Assembly (NCBI GenBank): GCA_034008185.1
Contig: CM067084.1
Span: forward strand, 43,041,099-43,105,098
DNA length: 64,000 bases
Source of the DNA: Gorsachius magnificus
Taxonomy: Eukaryota; Chordata; Aves; Pelecaniformes; Ardeidae
Direction of reading: 5' to 3'
Part shown: piece after piece, positions 1 through 11,100 of the stretch
How the letters are laid out: each line of letters starts with the position of its first letter
Numbering within the stretch: the stretch's first letter is position 1
Position numbers and translations under genes: made by a program
Notes under the pieces: model-generated
What the model saw: the letters and a program-made list of their open reading frames with translations, nothing else
Told to the model about the DNA's origin: nothing
The model's database searches: none

Positions 1-2
1 TT

Positions 3-971
3 AAAAACTGGCTGCATGGCCGAGCCCAGAGAGTCGTGGTGAATGGAGTTAAATCCAGTTGGTGGCCGGTCACAAGCGGTGTCCCCCAGGGCTCAGTTCT
101 AGGGCCAGTCTTGTTTAATATCTTTATCAATGACCTGGATGAGGGGATTGAGTGTGCCCTCAGTAAATTTGCAGATGACACCAAACTGGGTGGTAGTGTT
201 GATCTGCTGGAGGGGAGGAGGGCTCTGCAGAGGGACCTGGACAGGCTGGATCGATGGGCCGAGGCCAACTGTATGAGGTTCAACAAGGCCAAGTGCCGGG
301 TCCTGCACTTTGGTCACAACAACCCCATGCAGCGCTACAGGCTTGGGGAAGAGTGGCTGGAAAGCTGCCTGGTGGAAAAAGACCTGAGGGTACTGATTGA
401 CAGCCGCCTGAATATGAGCCAGCAGTGTGCCCAGGTGGCCAAGAAGGCCAATGGCATCCTGGCTTGTATCAGGAATAGTGTGGCCAGCAGGAGTAGGGAA
501 GTGATCGTGCCCCTGTACTCGGTGCTGGTGAGGCCGCACCTCGAATACTGTGTTCAGTTTTGGGCCCCTCACTACAAGAAAGATGTTGCCTTGCTGGAAC
601 AGGTCCAGAGGAGAGCAACCAAGCTGGTGAGGGGTCTGGAACACAAGTCATACGAGGAGCGTCTGAGGGAACTGGGGTTGTTTAGTCTGGAGAAGAGGAG
701 GCTGAGGGGAGACCTGATCGCCCTCTACAACTGCCTGAAAGGAGGCTGTAGCAAGGTGGGGGTCGGCCTCTTCTCCCTGGTAACAGATGATAGGACGAGG
801 GGGAATGGCTTGAAGCTGCGCCAGGGCAGGTTTAGGCTAGACATTAGGAAAAACTTCTTCACCGAGAGGGTTGTCAGGCTCTGGAATGGGCTGTCCAGGG
901 AGGTGGTGGAGTCCTCATCCCTGGAGGTCTTTAAAAGAAGGATAGATGAGGTGCTTAGGGACATGGTTTAG
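3..971 (+). CDS. CR1 ORF2 reverse transcriptase, C-terminal part (partial at 5' end)
   Basis: This is the C-terminal part of the CR1 ORF2 protein, the reverse transcriptase that copies CR1 RNA at the genomic nick. The frame is open from position 3, with no start codon inside the window, so it is a 5'-partial CDS of about 322 codons. Visible motifs are [11 protein letters not shown] (about 75-110), a core RT-palm motif, and FADD at 168-179, the metal-binding catalytic Asp pair. After the palm comes the conserved thumb/C-terminal region with the LDIRKNFF and RVVRLWNGL blocks. There is no stop or frameshift over about 970 bp, unusual for an old LINE copy, which suggests a relatively recent insertion. 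Whether the upstream endonuclease part is intact cannot be seen. Antisense frames over 99-964 are shadows. Confidence 0.93.
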   Translation, partial: KNWLHGRAQRVVVNGVKSSWWPVTSGVPQGSVLGPVLFNIFINDLDEGIECALSKFADDTKLGGSVDLLEGRRALQRDLDRLDRWAEANCMRFNKAKCRVLHFGHNNPMQRYRLGEEWLESCLVEKDLRVLIDSRLNMSQQCAQVAKKANGILACIRNSVASRSREVIVPLYSVLVRPHLEYCVQFWAPHYKKDVALLEQVQRRATKLVRGLEHKSYEERLRELGLFSLEKRRLRGDLIALYNCLKGGCSKVGVGLFSLVTDDRTRGNGLKLRQGRFRLDIRKNFFTERVVRLWNGLSREVVESSSLEVFKRRIDEVLRDMV

Positions 972-1039
972 TGGTGGGATGGCAGTGCTAGGTTAACGGT
1001 TGGACTCGATGATCTTAAAGGTCTTTTCCAACCGAGGTG

Positions 1040-1063
1040 ATTCTATGATTCTATGATTCTATG
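1040..1063 (+). repeat. CR1 3'-terminal octamer repeat, 3 copies of attctatg
   Basis: Three perfect tandem copies of attctatg form the 3' terminus of the CR1 element. Such short repeats are the hallmark of CR1 3' ends and are thought to be made or recognised by the element's reverse transcriptase during target-primed insertion. Confidence 0.95.
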
Positions 1064-1064
1064 A

Positions 1065-2057
1065 GCCTAAATAACTTACCGTGTAAAAAATTATTTTTGT
1101 CAGGCATGTAACCCATGGAGTTACCAAGGCTTGTCTCATAAATGTAGCTGGGGATTGACCTGGATTCAGAAGGTCCAGTGGCTCTCAGGAGGTAGGAAGT
1201 TTATTTTTTATTTTCATTGCCATTGTATGACATGCTCCATCTAAGAATATGTGTCATGATACCAAAATGGTCATGTATAAAACATGAAAAAAGCAGATTA
1301 TTCAGGATTTAATTGAGGTTTTAATCAATCAATGCAAGAAATTAGTTTAAAAGGTTTGGAAAGTGAGATTTAATAAGTAGACATTTCAATCAATGCCAAA
1401 GTGTTCATCCTTGTATATACAGAGAGAGAAAATGCATATATATACTATAAAAGAAAACAAAAATATTTCTGAACTATTTTATAAATAGCTAAAATCCAAG
1501 AAGATAAAAATCTGTACTTTCTTGTGTGTTCTACAACTTATTCAGTTGTATATATAAATGAGGAAAGAGATTTTTTCCCTCTTGTTCTATTTTACATTTA
1601 TTAAGAAAAAGTAAAATCTTAACTCCTTATAGGTATATTTCTGTTCTAGATTCCTGAAATGAATTCCTGGTCTGAAGAATTCAAGGTGTAAAAAGTAGAC
1701 GCTTATGACAGTGAAAAGAATTATACAAATTAAGTCAGGTCCACCAAAATATGCTTGGAGTATGTAGATCAAAACTACCAGAAGGAAAAAACTGGCCCTT
1801 ATTACTATGTAATCAAAAATCTTCAGAGCAGTGTGTTTATTCTACTGAATAAATACTACTATTAGTGCTTACAGAATCAAAATAGGATGGTAATGTCTTC
1901 CCACATCAGATTTTCTTGTCCATCTCTTTGTTATTAGGATGTGAATGTTTGAACACCATCACTGCTCTAGATACAACACTAAAATTTTTTTCCAAAAACT
2001 ACTCATTTCAAATTTTTTTATATTTTAAAAAAGCCAAAAATAATTAGCATAAATTAT
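1065..2057 (-). other. HPGD 3' flank and probable 3' UTR
   Basis: This AT-rich stretch lies between the CR1 copy and the HPGD stop codon and carries no supportable coding frame. On the minus strand it should hold the HPGD 3' UTR. Candidate AATAAA signals appear at 1836-1841 (about 217 nt past the stop), 1597-1602, and near 1207-1212 and 1200-1205. The sequence alone does not show which is used. Confidence 0.6.
1836..1841 (-). promoter_or_regulatory. Candidate HPGD poly(A) signal AATAAA
   Basis: The plus strand reads tttatt, giving AATAAA on the minus strand about 217 nt downstream of the HPGD stop codon. It is the first canonical hexamer I see in the 3' flank. AATAAA is common by chance in AT-rich DNA, and others occur further on (1597-1602), so use is unproven. 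Confidence 0.4.
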
Positions 2058-2193
2058 TTATGTCTTTGATGTAAAAGGCGTTTGGCTGTACTGTTGAAAA
2101 TGAATCCCTTGAGATGCTGTAATCTTCATAACTTCTCCATTTAGAGTATCATCTTCAATAATTGTTATCAGTCCCTCAGCAATTATTGATGGG
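2058..2193 (-). CDS. HPGD: HPGD terminal coding exon 7 (residues 221-265 and stop)
   Basis: The exon completes Asp221, then reads [15 protein letters not shown] and the C-terminal strand [12 protein letters not shown], ending TSKT before a TAA stop at 2060-2058. The acceptor has an 11-T pyrimidine tract before cag. The product is 265 residues, about one shorter than the human enzyme as I recall it. The 3' UTR continues to lower coordinates. Confidence 0.96.
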
Positions 2194-5100
2194 CTGAAAA
2201 AAAAAAAGTTACTATTTCAGAATCATGATGTAATACAACATGTGAAAAGGACAAGTAAAGAAACTCAGTATAAATCTATATAATGTGAAAATTAAACCAT
2301 CTGGTATTTGAACAAATTTATTTTAAAGAAAAGCAGAGGTGGTATGAGTGTTTCAGGAGAGAAATTCTGTCTCCTCAGTCAGGACTTACAAGGTAAAGCA
2401 GCAACTTTACAAATCATCATTTGTTTGTTCTAGTTACTGCTAAATCCCTGTGGACATCCAGCTGCCACTGGACTTCCTATCAAAATTTTCTTTGTCAGGG
2501 CAGGGGACAGAAGTAATCCTTACACAATCCTCTGCAGCTCTTTGCTGTTGATTTATTCTGTTTCTGTAGCTGGACTGACATACGTACGGAGAATTTTGTC
2601 ACATGCAGTTTGCTGTGGTCAATAGTTGCAATATATTTTACATATGAAAACCTGCGGTGAAACTGTGGGTGAAACAACACACTCACACAATTTCCTTTGT
2701 GCAGCTAATTGTTAGAGACTGAGAAAGTGTTAAAAAAAAAAAATAAATCACTTTGTGCTTGTCTTGTCCTCACACTCTTTCCTAGCTGTCTGCTTTTGGC
2801 CTTTTTTGGCAATACCGTAATGGGCTAGGTAGCACTTTGATCTGATCCATCTGTCACTACTGTGCTCTTATGAACTGAGTTCTGGTTTTGTCAGTCCTTG
2901 GTCTGATTTCTTCTTGCAAGTTTTGTGGGGATTTAATACAAATTATATACCCCGTATCTCACAGCAAGTTTGATTAAACAAAATCATGGAAGGACACCAA
3001 GGGCTATTAAAAACTAATGCACCATCTTTGACTTGGGAATTTCATTTGGACTTTGCTGGGAAATGGGAATGCATAAAAGGAAATATCGCTATGTAGGTGA
3101 TACTCTTAAAATAGATTAGATATCTGCTATTTGTTCCTTGCATATAGGTTAACACATCTGATAGACTTTTATCGGAGGCAGCATTTCCTTTTTATTTTAA
3201 TTTTGTTGAAAGCACAACTGTGTGTGCTTGTTTTTCATTAACAAAGAGCAAAAAACCCACTGCATCTGACTTGACTTACTCCATCACGCCATAGAACTGC
3301 ATCATATTTTTTATCTCATCCTTATATGAATAATATTGTCCCATATTCTCTTCTTTATCTATTGACTGAAGAATTGGTGTGTTGACAAATCCTGGACAAA
3401 TTGTGTTGAGTCTCACACCGTAGTTTTCCATATTAGCAGCTAACTAGAAAAGATAAAAAGTTAGGCATTTATCATCAACATTTTAAAACAGTATTGTATA
3501 AATATTTTTTCAAAGAATGAGATTTACCACTAAGTGCTTTTCAGCCTTGCTTAGTAAGCAAATTTTGTTAGTACTGATTAGTTTGTTTCAACAACTAAGT
3601 TTGAAGCACGTTTTCTCTAGCAGTCATACTAGATTACTAGGAAAAAAAATCTGTTTTACTGGGAGAACAATTCTGCAAGAAATCAACACTCTTTCAATGT
3701 AGCTGTTTTTTTTTCTAATATTTTTGTTAATAGTGTTCTTGGCATGTCATTAACAGTATTCTAGGGTGATGATAGATCTCTCATAAGCAAGACCAAGTAA
3801 AAAATATCTCCCAAATGTATGCTTGCAATCTTATAAGAACTTTCTTATTAAACAAAAACTATCTGAAATCAAATCAAGATTTAACTCTATGATTGTATTT
3901 ATGCTCCTTCATGTCAACAGAAATAGGATTTGGTCTCTACCCCTAGAAATGTAATGCTAAACCTTTCCACCTGCTCTATTGTCCCTGCCAAGGGACGAAT
4001 ATATCACTGAGCACCTCCACAGGAAAGTCCCCCTGAACTCCAGGAAAGAGGCAGGAACTTTTTCAGGAAGCAGTTCAGGAACATGATGAAAGCAGACAGC
4101 ACAAATTGTTCTGGGAATGGTAGGATCCTTCATTTGTGGTGCTACCAATGCAGGTATGTAGTCTGATCAGCATCCAGGCATATGTTGAATGGTGGATGAA
4201 CTTTCTTACTGGTGGCACAGAACTCATGAACTGTATGTGATATATCCACAATAACCATAATTGTTCAACACTGAGTTCTATTTATTTTGACACTTAACAG
4301 GAATCCTGTCTGATACTATGTAAATCACATGTCATTTTCATGATATGGTAGCCTGCCCTCTTGATCTGGAGAAGAAAATAGACTGAAGTCCTAGATGTTT
4401 TTTATCATACCTGCCCAGTGTTAGTCTGTACTGCCTTTCCTGGTAAATACAGTGATACACTATATTTATTATTCTTTTTTTCCTCAGCGTTCTCATGTTC
4501 CATAGAGATAGTATTTCCTCTAATTTTTTAGCAGACCCTTTATTTTTGAACTTAGATGGTGATGTTTATATTATCATGGGAAAACAAAAATGGAAAACCA
4601 GGTGTCAGGTTCATGCTGTGGCTAATATGTTATATGTAACACTTATCCATACTAATCTGTTTAGGTTAATCTAATAAAAGAAGTTACTTGGGTAGGGACT
4701 GGAGGCATAAAATATGGATAAACTATTCAAATTATCATTTCGGGTACTTTATCCTGGGAATTAGATTGGAAATCTTATATGAGTAGACTATCTTTAAGCT
4801 TAGCCTATGAAAATGTAATCATATTTGCTCCCTCCAAGTTATCTTATTTTAATGCTTGTTCAGTTTAACTAGAAAGTTTTGGAGTCAGAGGCTAAGGTTT
4901 ACTATATAGTCATATAACATCAAACATGTCCCATCCTGGATGACTCATTTTGCATTTTGAGCGTATTAAGGGTTAGTAAGAATAAATGGTAAGCATTTTT
5001 GTGTTCAAGTAACTTTTTGTACACGTTAGTGCCTATTTATGACAAGAAAGTCATGAACCTGACTTACAAATAAGGAAACCAAAATGTTAAATGGCTGGGA

Positions 5101-8100
5101 TGGAGTTACGAAAAATATTTTTAAAGCTTGGAGAAGAATTTTACTTTTGGGCTCTTCCCACTGTCCTTTAATTACTTTGCAACATCTTTCTTCTATGCTC
5201 CCAAACCCTCAAATCGGTCATAAACACACACACGCCTTACTTATTCCAGATTTGGATTCCCTTTGTGAAAGGAGGGAACCTCCACTGCTTCAGACACTTC
5301 ATTTTCTTTAAGAAAATTAGTTCCAGCTGTGTGACAATAGAGAGGGAACATGAGAAACTTAGCATGTTCCCAAGGAGCTCCTGATACTGTTTTCAAAAAC
5401 ATACTTACTGCTATTGACCGTGTGAATCCAATTACACCATGCTTTGTAGCACAGTACACAGGTTGGAATGCAGCAGGCATGAGTCCTTTAAAATAAAAAA
5501 GTAGCTGAATAAAGATGTTGGGTACTCCTATATATGATTACCATAAACACACATATAGGTCTATAATGTAAAAAATAAGTGATGGATTTATAGAGATGCA
5601 ACAAAATAGATTAGTAAAAATTTGCAAATTATATTTTGTAATCTGAGTAGGCTGGGAAAAGTTATGAGAAGGATAAAAACTTGAAGAGGCAAAAGAAGAG
5701 TAATAAAAAAAGCATAACTTTTAAGACGAAAAGTTGTATCTATGAAGTATGACTTAAAATGGGGGAACCAGAAGAAAACACTCAAGGATGAGATTTTTGA
5801 GCCGCCCTCTATGAATCTGTGAAGTACTTAAAGTATGTAAAGTATTTTAGATAAATTTTGATTGCTGACACCCTAGCTGCTGATATGTAAACTGGACACC
5901 TGCAATTATTTACAGTGATTTCAGGGAGGAAGCGTGGGAAAAGGTAAGGGAAATAGCAAAATCCATTTTGACTACTGCAACTGATTTAATATTATCTTTG
6001 TAATATATCAAAACATAAATATAATGTCTGACTTAAGTCCCTTGCTTGTGTTGCTTCTGTGGAATAGTAACAAAACTCAGCCTCAGATAAAACTTTTCCC
6101 CTAGCCCTAATGCAAGAGAGAAGAATGAGTGCTGCACAGCTGACTGAAGCGCAGTCAGCCAGTGCATCTGCCTGTGCAATATTGTTGCTGCTTATTTATT
6201 TGACAAGGTGGTTAGTACTATAACAAATACATACTATTGGATCGTGGTTTTTGCTCAAAGGAGCAACTATAAACAAAATAATTCAGGCTTGATACACCAT
6301 CTGAGGTATTGTAAAATTTACTTACAAGACTACTCTGGTAGTATTTCTTAAGTATTTTTTTTTTTTTTAAGAGATGTAAATGAAGTAGGGAAGCCATTTT
6401 GCAATAAGCAAATAGAAAAACCACTAAAACGTGAATGCAGGACCTTAGTACCGAGAGAGCAGAGATAAGTGAGTAAACACTGTGAATGGAATGGTAAGAT
6501 GAAGACCTCAGATAGTGAACAGAAAGAAATGAAAGCAGAGATGTGGATAGGAAAGATTTTTTGAAGCATTTTCTAAATTGAATTAGATTGGCTGAAAAGG
6601 ATTTTGTGGTATGTTACCTCCTACAGTGGGCCCTGTTCTGGAATGAAAAGCCAGGGTGAAGATTTTTAGAAGGGAACAGGAAAAAAAGAGGTAATAACCC
6701 TGGGTAATATCATTGCTATCCTCTGTAAGGAAAATGAGAAGCAAAATGAAAAATGACAGCTAACATTGTGAACCTTTATGGGGGGATTGGGAGAGCACAA
6801 AATCGTTATTTATAGTAGAGAAAGAAGAGAGAATAGAGATTTTGGAGGAAAATTAAGAACTCTAGTAAGACTGAATTTGATGGCAAAAAGCTAGTCAAGA
6901 AGAGATGACAGACCATGTGCATATATACATTTCTGCCCATTATGACAAAAATTTCCACTATATGACAGCTGAATTGGACCACATGGATGCTGCAGTTCCA
7001 CCTGAAAGCTAGAGTCTTGTGAATAGCAAACCACAGCCTGTCCTCAAGTTAGAGAATAAAATTTGTCTGTGTTCTTGAATGTGGTATTGTGAAACTGGAT
7101 ACTGATTTTGATGCGTTAGTGTTTGACTCTAATGGAAGTCATCCCATTTAATACCTCAGATACGTTTTTTCATTCTTGATATTTCATATCTTTAATCAAG
7201 AAAGGGTGTGACTTATCTCAGTGGAGATGAAGAATGAGTGAGTGGCTGTGTGGTGCTTAGTTGCCAGCTGGGGTTAAACCACGACAACTACCCATCTTTA
7301 AGTATGGATTTGCCAGAAAAGTTATGTATGCCAGAGACTTGCACGGGGTCTTTGTTCTGGAACCCATTTTGTCTGAAAGAAAAAAATCTTTCTAATATGA
7401 CACAAAGCTCTAATTACAACTGTGACATCTTCAAGTTTTATCTTGGTTTAAATGTTACATTAGTGGTCCAGTGAAATCAGCACTGTCATTAGCACTGTTC
7501 AGTGGTGGGAAATGAAGAACTTAACCTAGTGGCTGCTTGTTCTCTTAAACTTATATTTATCTACTTAGCTTGGATTAATGTGTTATGCTTCTGATTGAGA
7601 ACTTGCATTATGAAAAATGTTTTTTATGTTGTCTCCTCTGGGTTGTGATCACAACACAGGCTAAGTATTCATCTCTTTGGTGACTTTTAAACTCCTGAGT
7701 ATTTTTCCATGTTTTAAAGAAAAAAACAATCCTATGAGGCTGCAGCTAACAGACATACAAACGACAAAGTTGCTTGAGAGGAAGAGAAACGAAGTCAAGA
7801 AATAAACAAAGGAAGGGCACAGCTTACAGTAATGAAGTGGAATAAGGTTCAAAGACTTGCTTAGATGTCAAAAGACAGCAGGAATAACTAGGCAGGAAGG
7901 GAGGAACAAATAACTTAAATTTTTTTTTTTTTTTGAATCAAAGCATTAAAACCAGTTCTTTCCTAACTAAAATTATTATTTTTGCTGAAATGGACAACTA
8001 AGAAGAAATTGGTTGACTCACTTTCAGCCAAAGTGGTAACAATGAAAACTAGTCCTAGCATCCCTCACCCAAACCAATGACAGTCCTGTCTCACTCTTGT

Positions 8101-11100
8101 TCCTGAGTTTGGTACCCGGACCCAAGGTGTGCGATTTCTAGCTCTGAGCCACTCCCCTGCCCTGGGAAGTGCTGAGCCTCTGTCTGTTAACCTAGGGACT
8201 CTGCTAGCAAGTATTTTGGGATGAACCTCTCTGTGACATTGATCCTACTCTGCCTGAGTATTTATTCAACCAGTGAGCAAAGATAAGTGCACAGCATATT
8301 AGTCAAGGCATTCATTTTTTAGAAAATCTGGATTCTATTTTCTGCTCCCAAGAGCAATTTATGAAATATGAATCTTATGAAAGTGGAGCGGCAGTGAGAC
8401 AGACTGGAGAACATTAAGCACAAAATAAGGGGGGGAGGAATGGATGATGGTGGAGCAGTGTACTCCTGCAAAGTGATACATGTGGTTTTAAGTCTCTCTT
8501 AGCAAGGGGAGGCAACTATGCCTGAATTTTCCCCTCTCTGGATGTTGCTGCATCACTGAACTCTTACATGAAAGGGGACAGGGAATTTCCTTTTCCCCTC
8601 AAGTGATCTTCATTGAGAACTAGTCACTGAATCGCAAATTAATTCGTGATGACTGAAGGTGCCCTTTGGGTTACCAAAACCAATTCAGGCAGACCAGCAG
8701 TAATCCTGTGCACCAGTGTTACCTGTGCTCTTTTTCAGTTTTCTCAGTTCCTGGCAGGCTGAGAAAGACAGCTCTTGCCCTTGGTTATACACTAGCCCCC
8801 TTGTTGCTACAGTGTCAAGACCACTCTACCATTTGAGACGTGGTGTCAGGCTCCTCATTACAACTGCTTGTTCATCATGGTCAATAGTTTCAATATCCAC
8901 ATCTTAAGAAATCAGTATTGGAGGTCAGGATTGTATCAGTAAGTTTGAATTGTATCAGTAAGGTTTGTTGAAACCAGTGTTTCCTTTCTGTCCACTGAAG
9001 AGGTTTGTTGAATACAGAATTAAGCATTTTTCCCCAGGTACGCTTTCCCACTGAACACATATTACCCTCAGAGATTTGAACAAGACTCTTTCTTTGAATA
9101 AGATTTATTAGCATTCAGATGACCTTTCCACCCCCTATTTTCTCCATGGGTGCACTGTTAGGCAGCTTGAGACAAACGTAATTTCTGTTTGATAGTATCT
9201 TTAAGTTTCATTAATTCTTGGAACAGCGTACTTCATGTCTGGATGAGTGTGGCACAGAGAATACAAGAACCAAAGTCTGTTTTCTAACAGACTGGAGGCT
9301 TTGGGCTCATCAGAAAGCAGCGCTTCTACACTATGATTATGCAGTGATTAAGCTCTATTCTCAGTTATACTTTAGACAAATATATTCCCTATTAAAAGAC
9401 TTAAATATTCCATTAAAATATTTACATTTTCTCTCACTGATGTGAAAAACTCAGTATTGTGTGGCATTCTAAAATTCTAAATTTTCATTGTTTATGAAAA
9501 AGATCTGTGAAAATGTTGAAAGGTAAATTTTGGCAAACCAGTGGAACCTATTTAAAAGCAAACCAAAAGTGTGCTTCTCTGTGTGTTGGGAAATATTGCC
9601 AAAGTAATTTGTTTTCGTTTCTGTATTAGGCTTGTTTTATAAAACATACTTATCAAAACCTTCTATCAAAACACAGAATACTTTCAAATAAATAACATCA
9701 CAAGATTTAGCCATATTTATTTAAATTAGACGTCTTTCCAAACCACATTACAGAAATCTCCTTTGTCGCCCTTAGGCAAAAGTCTGGATAAACAGTATGG
9801 AATATGCCTACAATGTTCTTTGAAGGCCAAAGCCTCTTTTGAAGAAGCGGATATGTAACAGGAGAAATGAGCCAGGAGCGTGGTGGTCCTACAGAGTGAT
9901 GAGAGAATTGATTCTCTCATTCTTAAGAATAGGGAGGGGGTACAAGACCACAGTCATTATGTCAGCTATACTGCTGAGATGTGTGTCAAAATAGAGACAC
10001 AGAAATCCTAGCTAAAATTCTAAGCCATGTCATTTCTAGGAAATTTTTTAACAGTGAACTGAAGTCTCAAGGGAATAGTTTCTAAATTTTCTAACCTCAT
10101 TCCTGTGGATTCTGCACATCAGCATCTTTTTTTTTGCAAAGGAGAGGGAAGAGAAGCTCTTTCATGATGCTGAGCTGAAGGTCCCAGCTGTACAGCCATT
10201 TACACTTTTACTCCACCGTATCACTGTGATAAAGTCTTGCCTTTACTCAGTGATGTTAACCATATGCTTAGCTTTGTTCTTGTAGTATATATAGGATCAG
10301 GTCCTAAAGAAGCCTGTTTGCTGTGAGGGATACTTTTAAGTATTTCTTTTGGTTGAAGCTTTCTAGAGGGAGGCTGCTTGTGGTGCTTGAGTACTTGAAG
10401 TTGGGTGTAATTAAACCACTGATATGGCTGTGCAACAGAAAGGTATTCAGATACACTACACATTGAGCAACCTCTCTTAAAAAGCTAGCATGATTTGATG
10501 CTAAATATTTTACTAGTTTTTAAGCCGTCTTTGAATTCTTTGATTTTTTTTTTCTAGTCTGCTAGAACAAATTCAGTTTTACAGAACAACTTCTTGAAAG
10601 TGTGAAGGCCATTACAACAAAAGTGCATGCACACACATGAATTCCCTTTCCCCCTTTACTTAATAAAAGTGTATAGGTACTAGCCACTGAAAGGTAAGAG
10701 ACAATGCTAAATTTAATTATGTAAATAATCTCAGGAGTTAAATTTAATCTTGTATGCTTTTTCTGTTGCTTGTAACTATCCTGTTAAAGAAAATAAAAAT
10801 TAGTGTATGTAGCTTCCTACAAAAGAAATTTTAGAACATTTTACTCTCTGAATTTGAAATTAAGTTTATTTCAATGCAAAAGCCTGGAACCATTGGCATT
10901 ATCTTTTATGGGGGCAAGTTGGCAGCAAAACACATTTCCCATTATCTCAGTTGTTTAGCATTACTTCCTCTTGATATGAATGCTCAAATCCCATAAAATT
11001 AAGAAAGCTTTATAGCTTTGAGATGCAATGGGTTAGGAGCTGGGTGCTTGCTGCATGTCCTCACATATTTCTTACACATCTCCCTTTCATATTTAGTCCT

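Larger units (their letters stand above)
1..1064 (+). mobile_element. CR1 non-LTR retrotransposon, 3' part, 5' end outside the window
   Basis: This is the 3' portion of a chicken-repeat-1 (CR1) LINE. It holds an open reverse-transcriptase frame from the left edge to the stop at 969-971, then about 93 bp of 3' UTR. The end is diagnostic: three head-to-tail copies of the octamer attctatg at 1040-1063. CR1 elements end in such short repeats rather than poly(A) and are typically 5'-truncated. The true 5' end lies beyond position 1, so target-site duplications and full length cannot be judged. The element lies about 1 kb beyond the HPGD stop codon, in the opposite orientation. Identification rests on the RT motifs and the octamer tail. 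Confidence 0.96.

Noticed and set aside
99..964. Minus-strand frames over the left-edge CR1
   Set aside because: Shadows of the intact CR1 reverse-transcriptase frame on the other strand.
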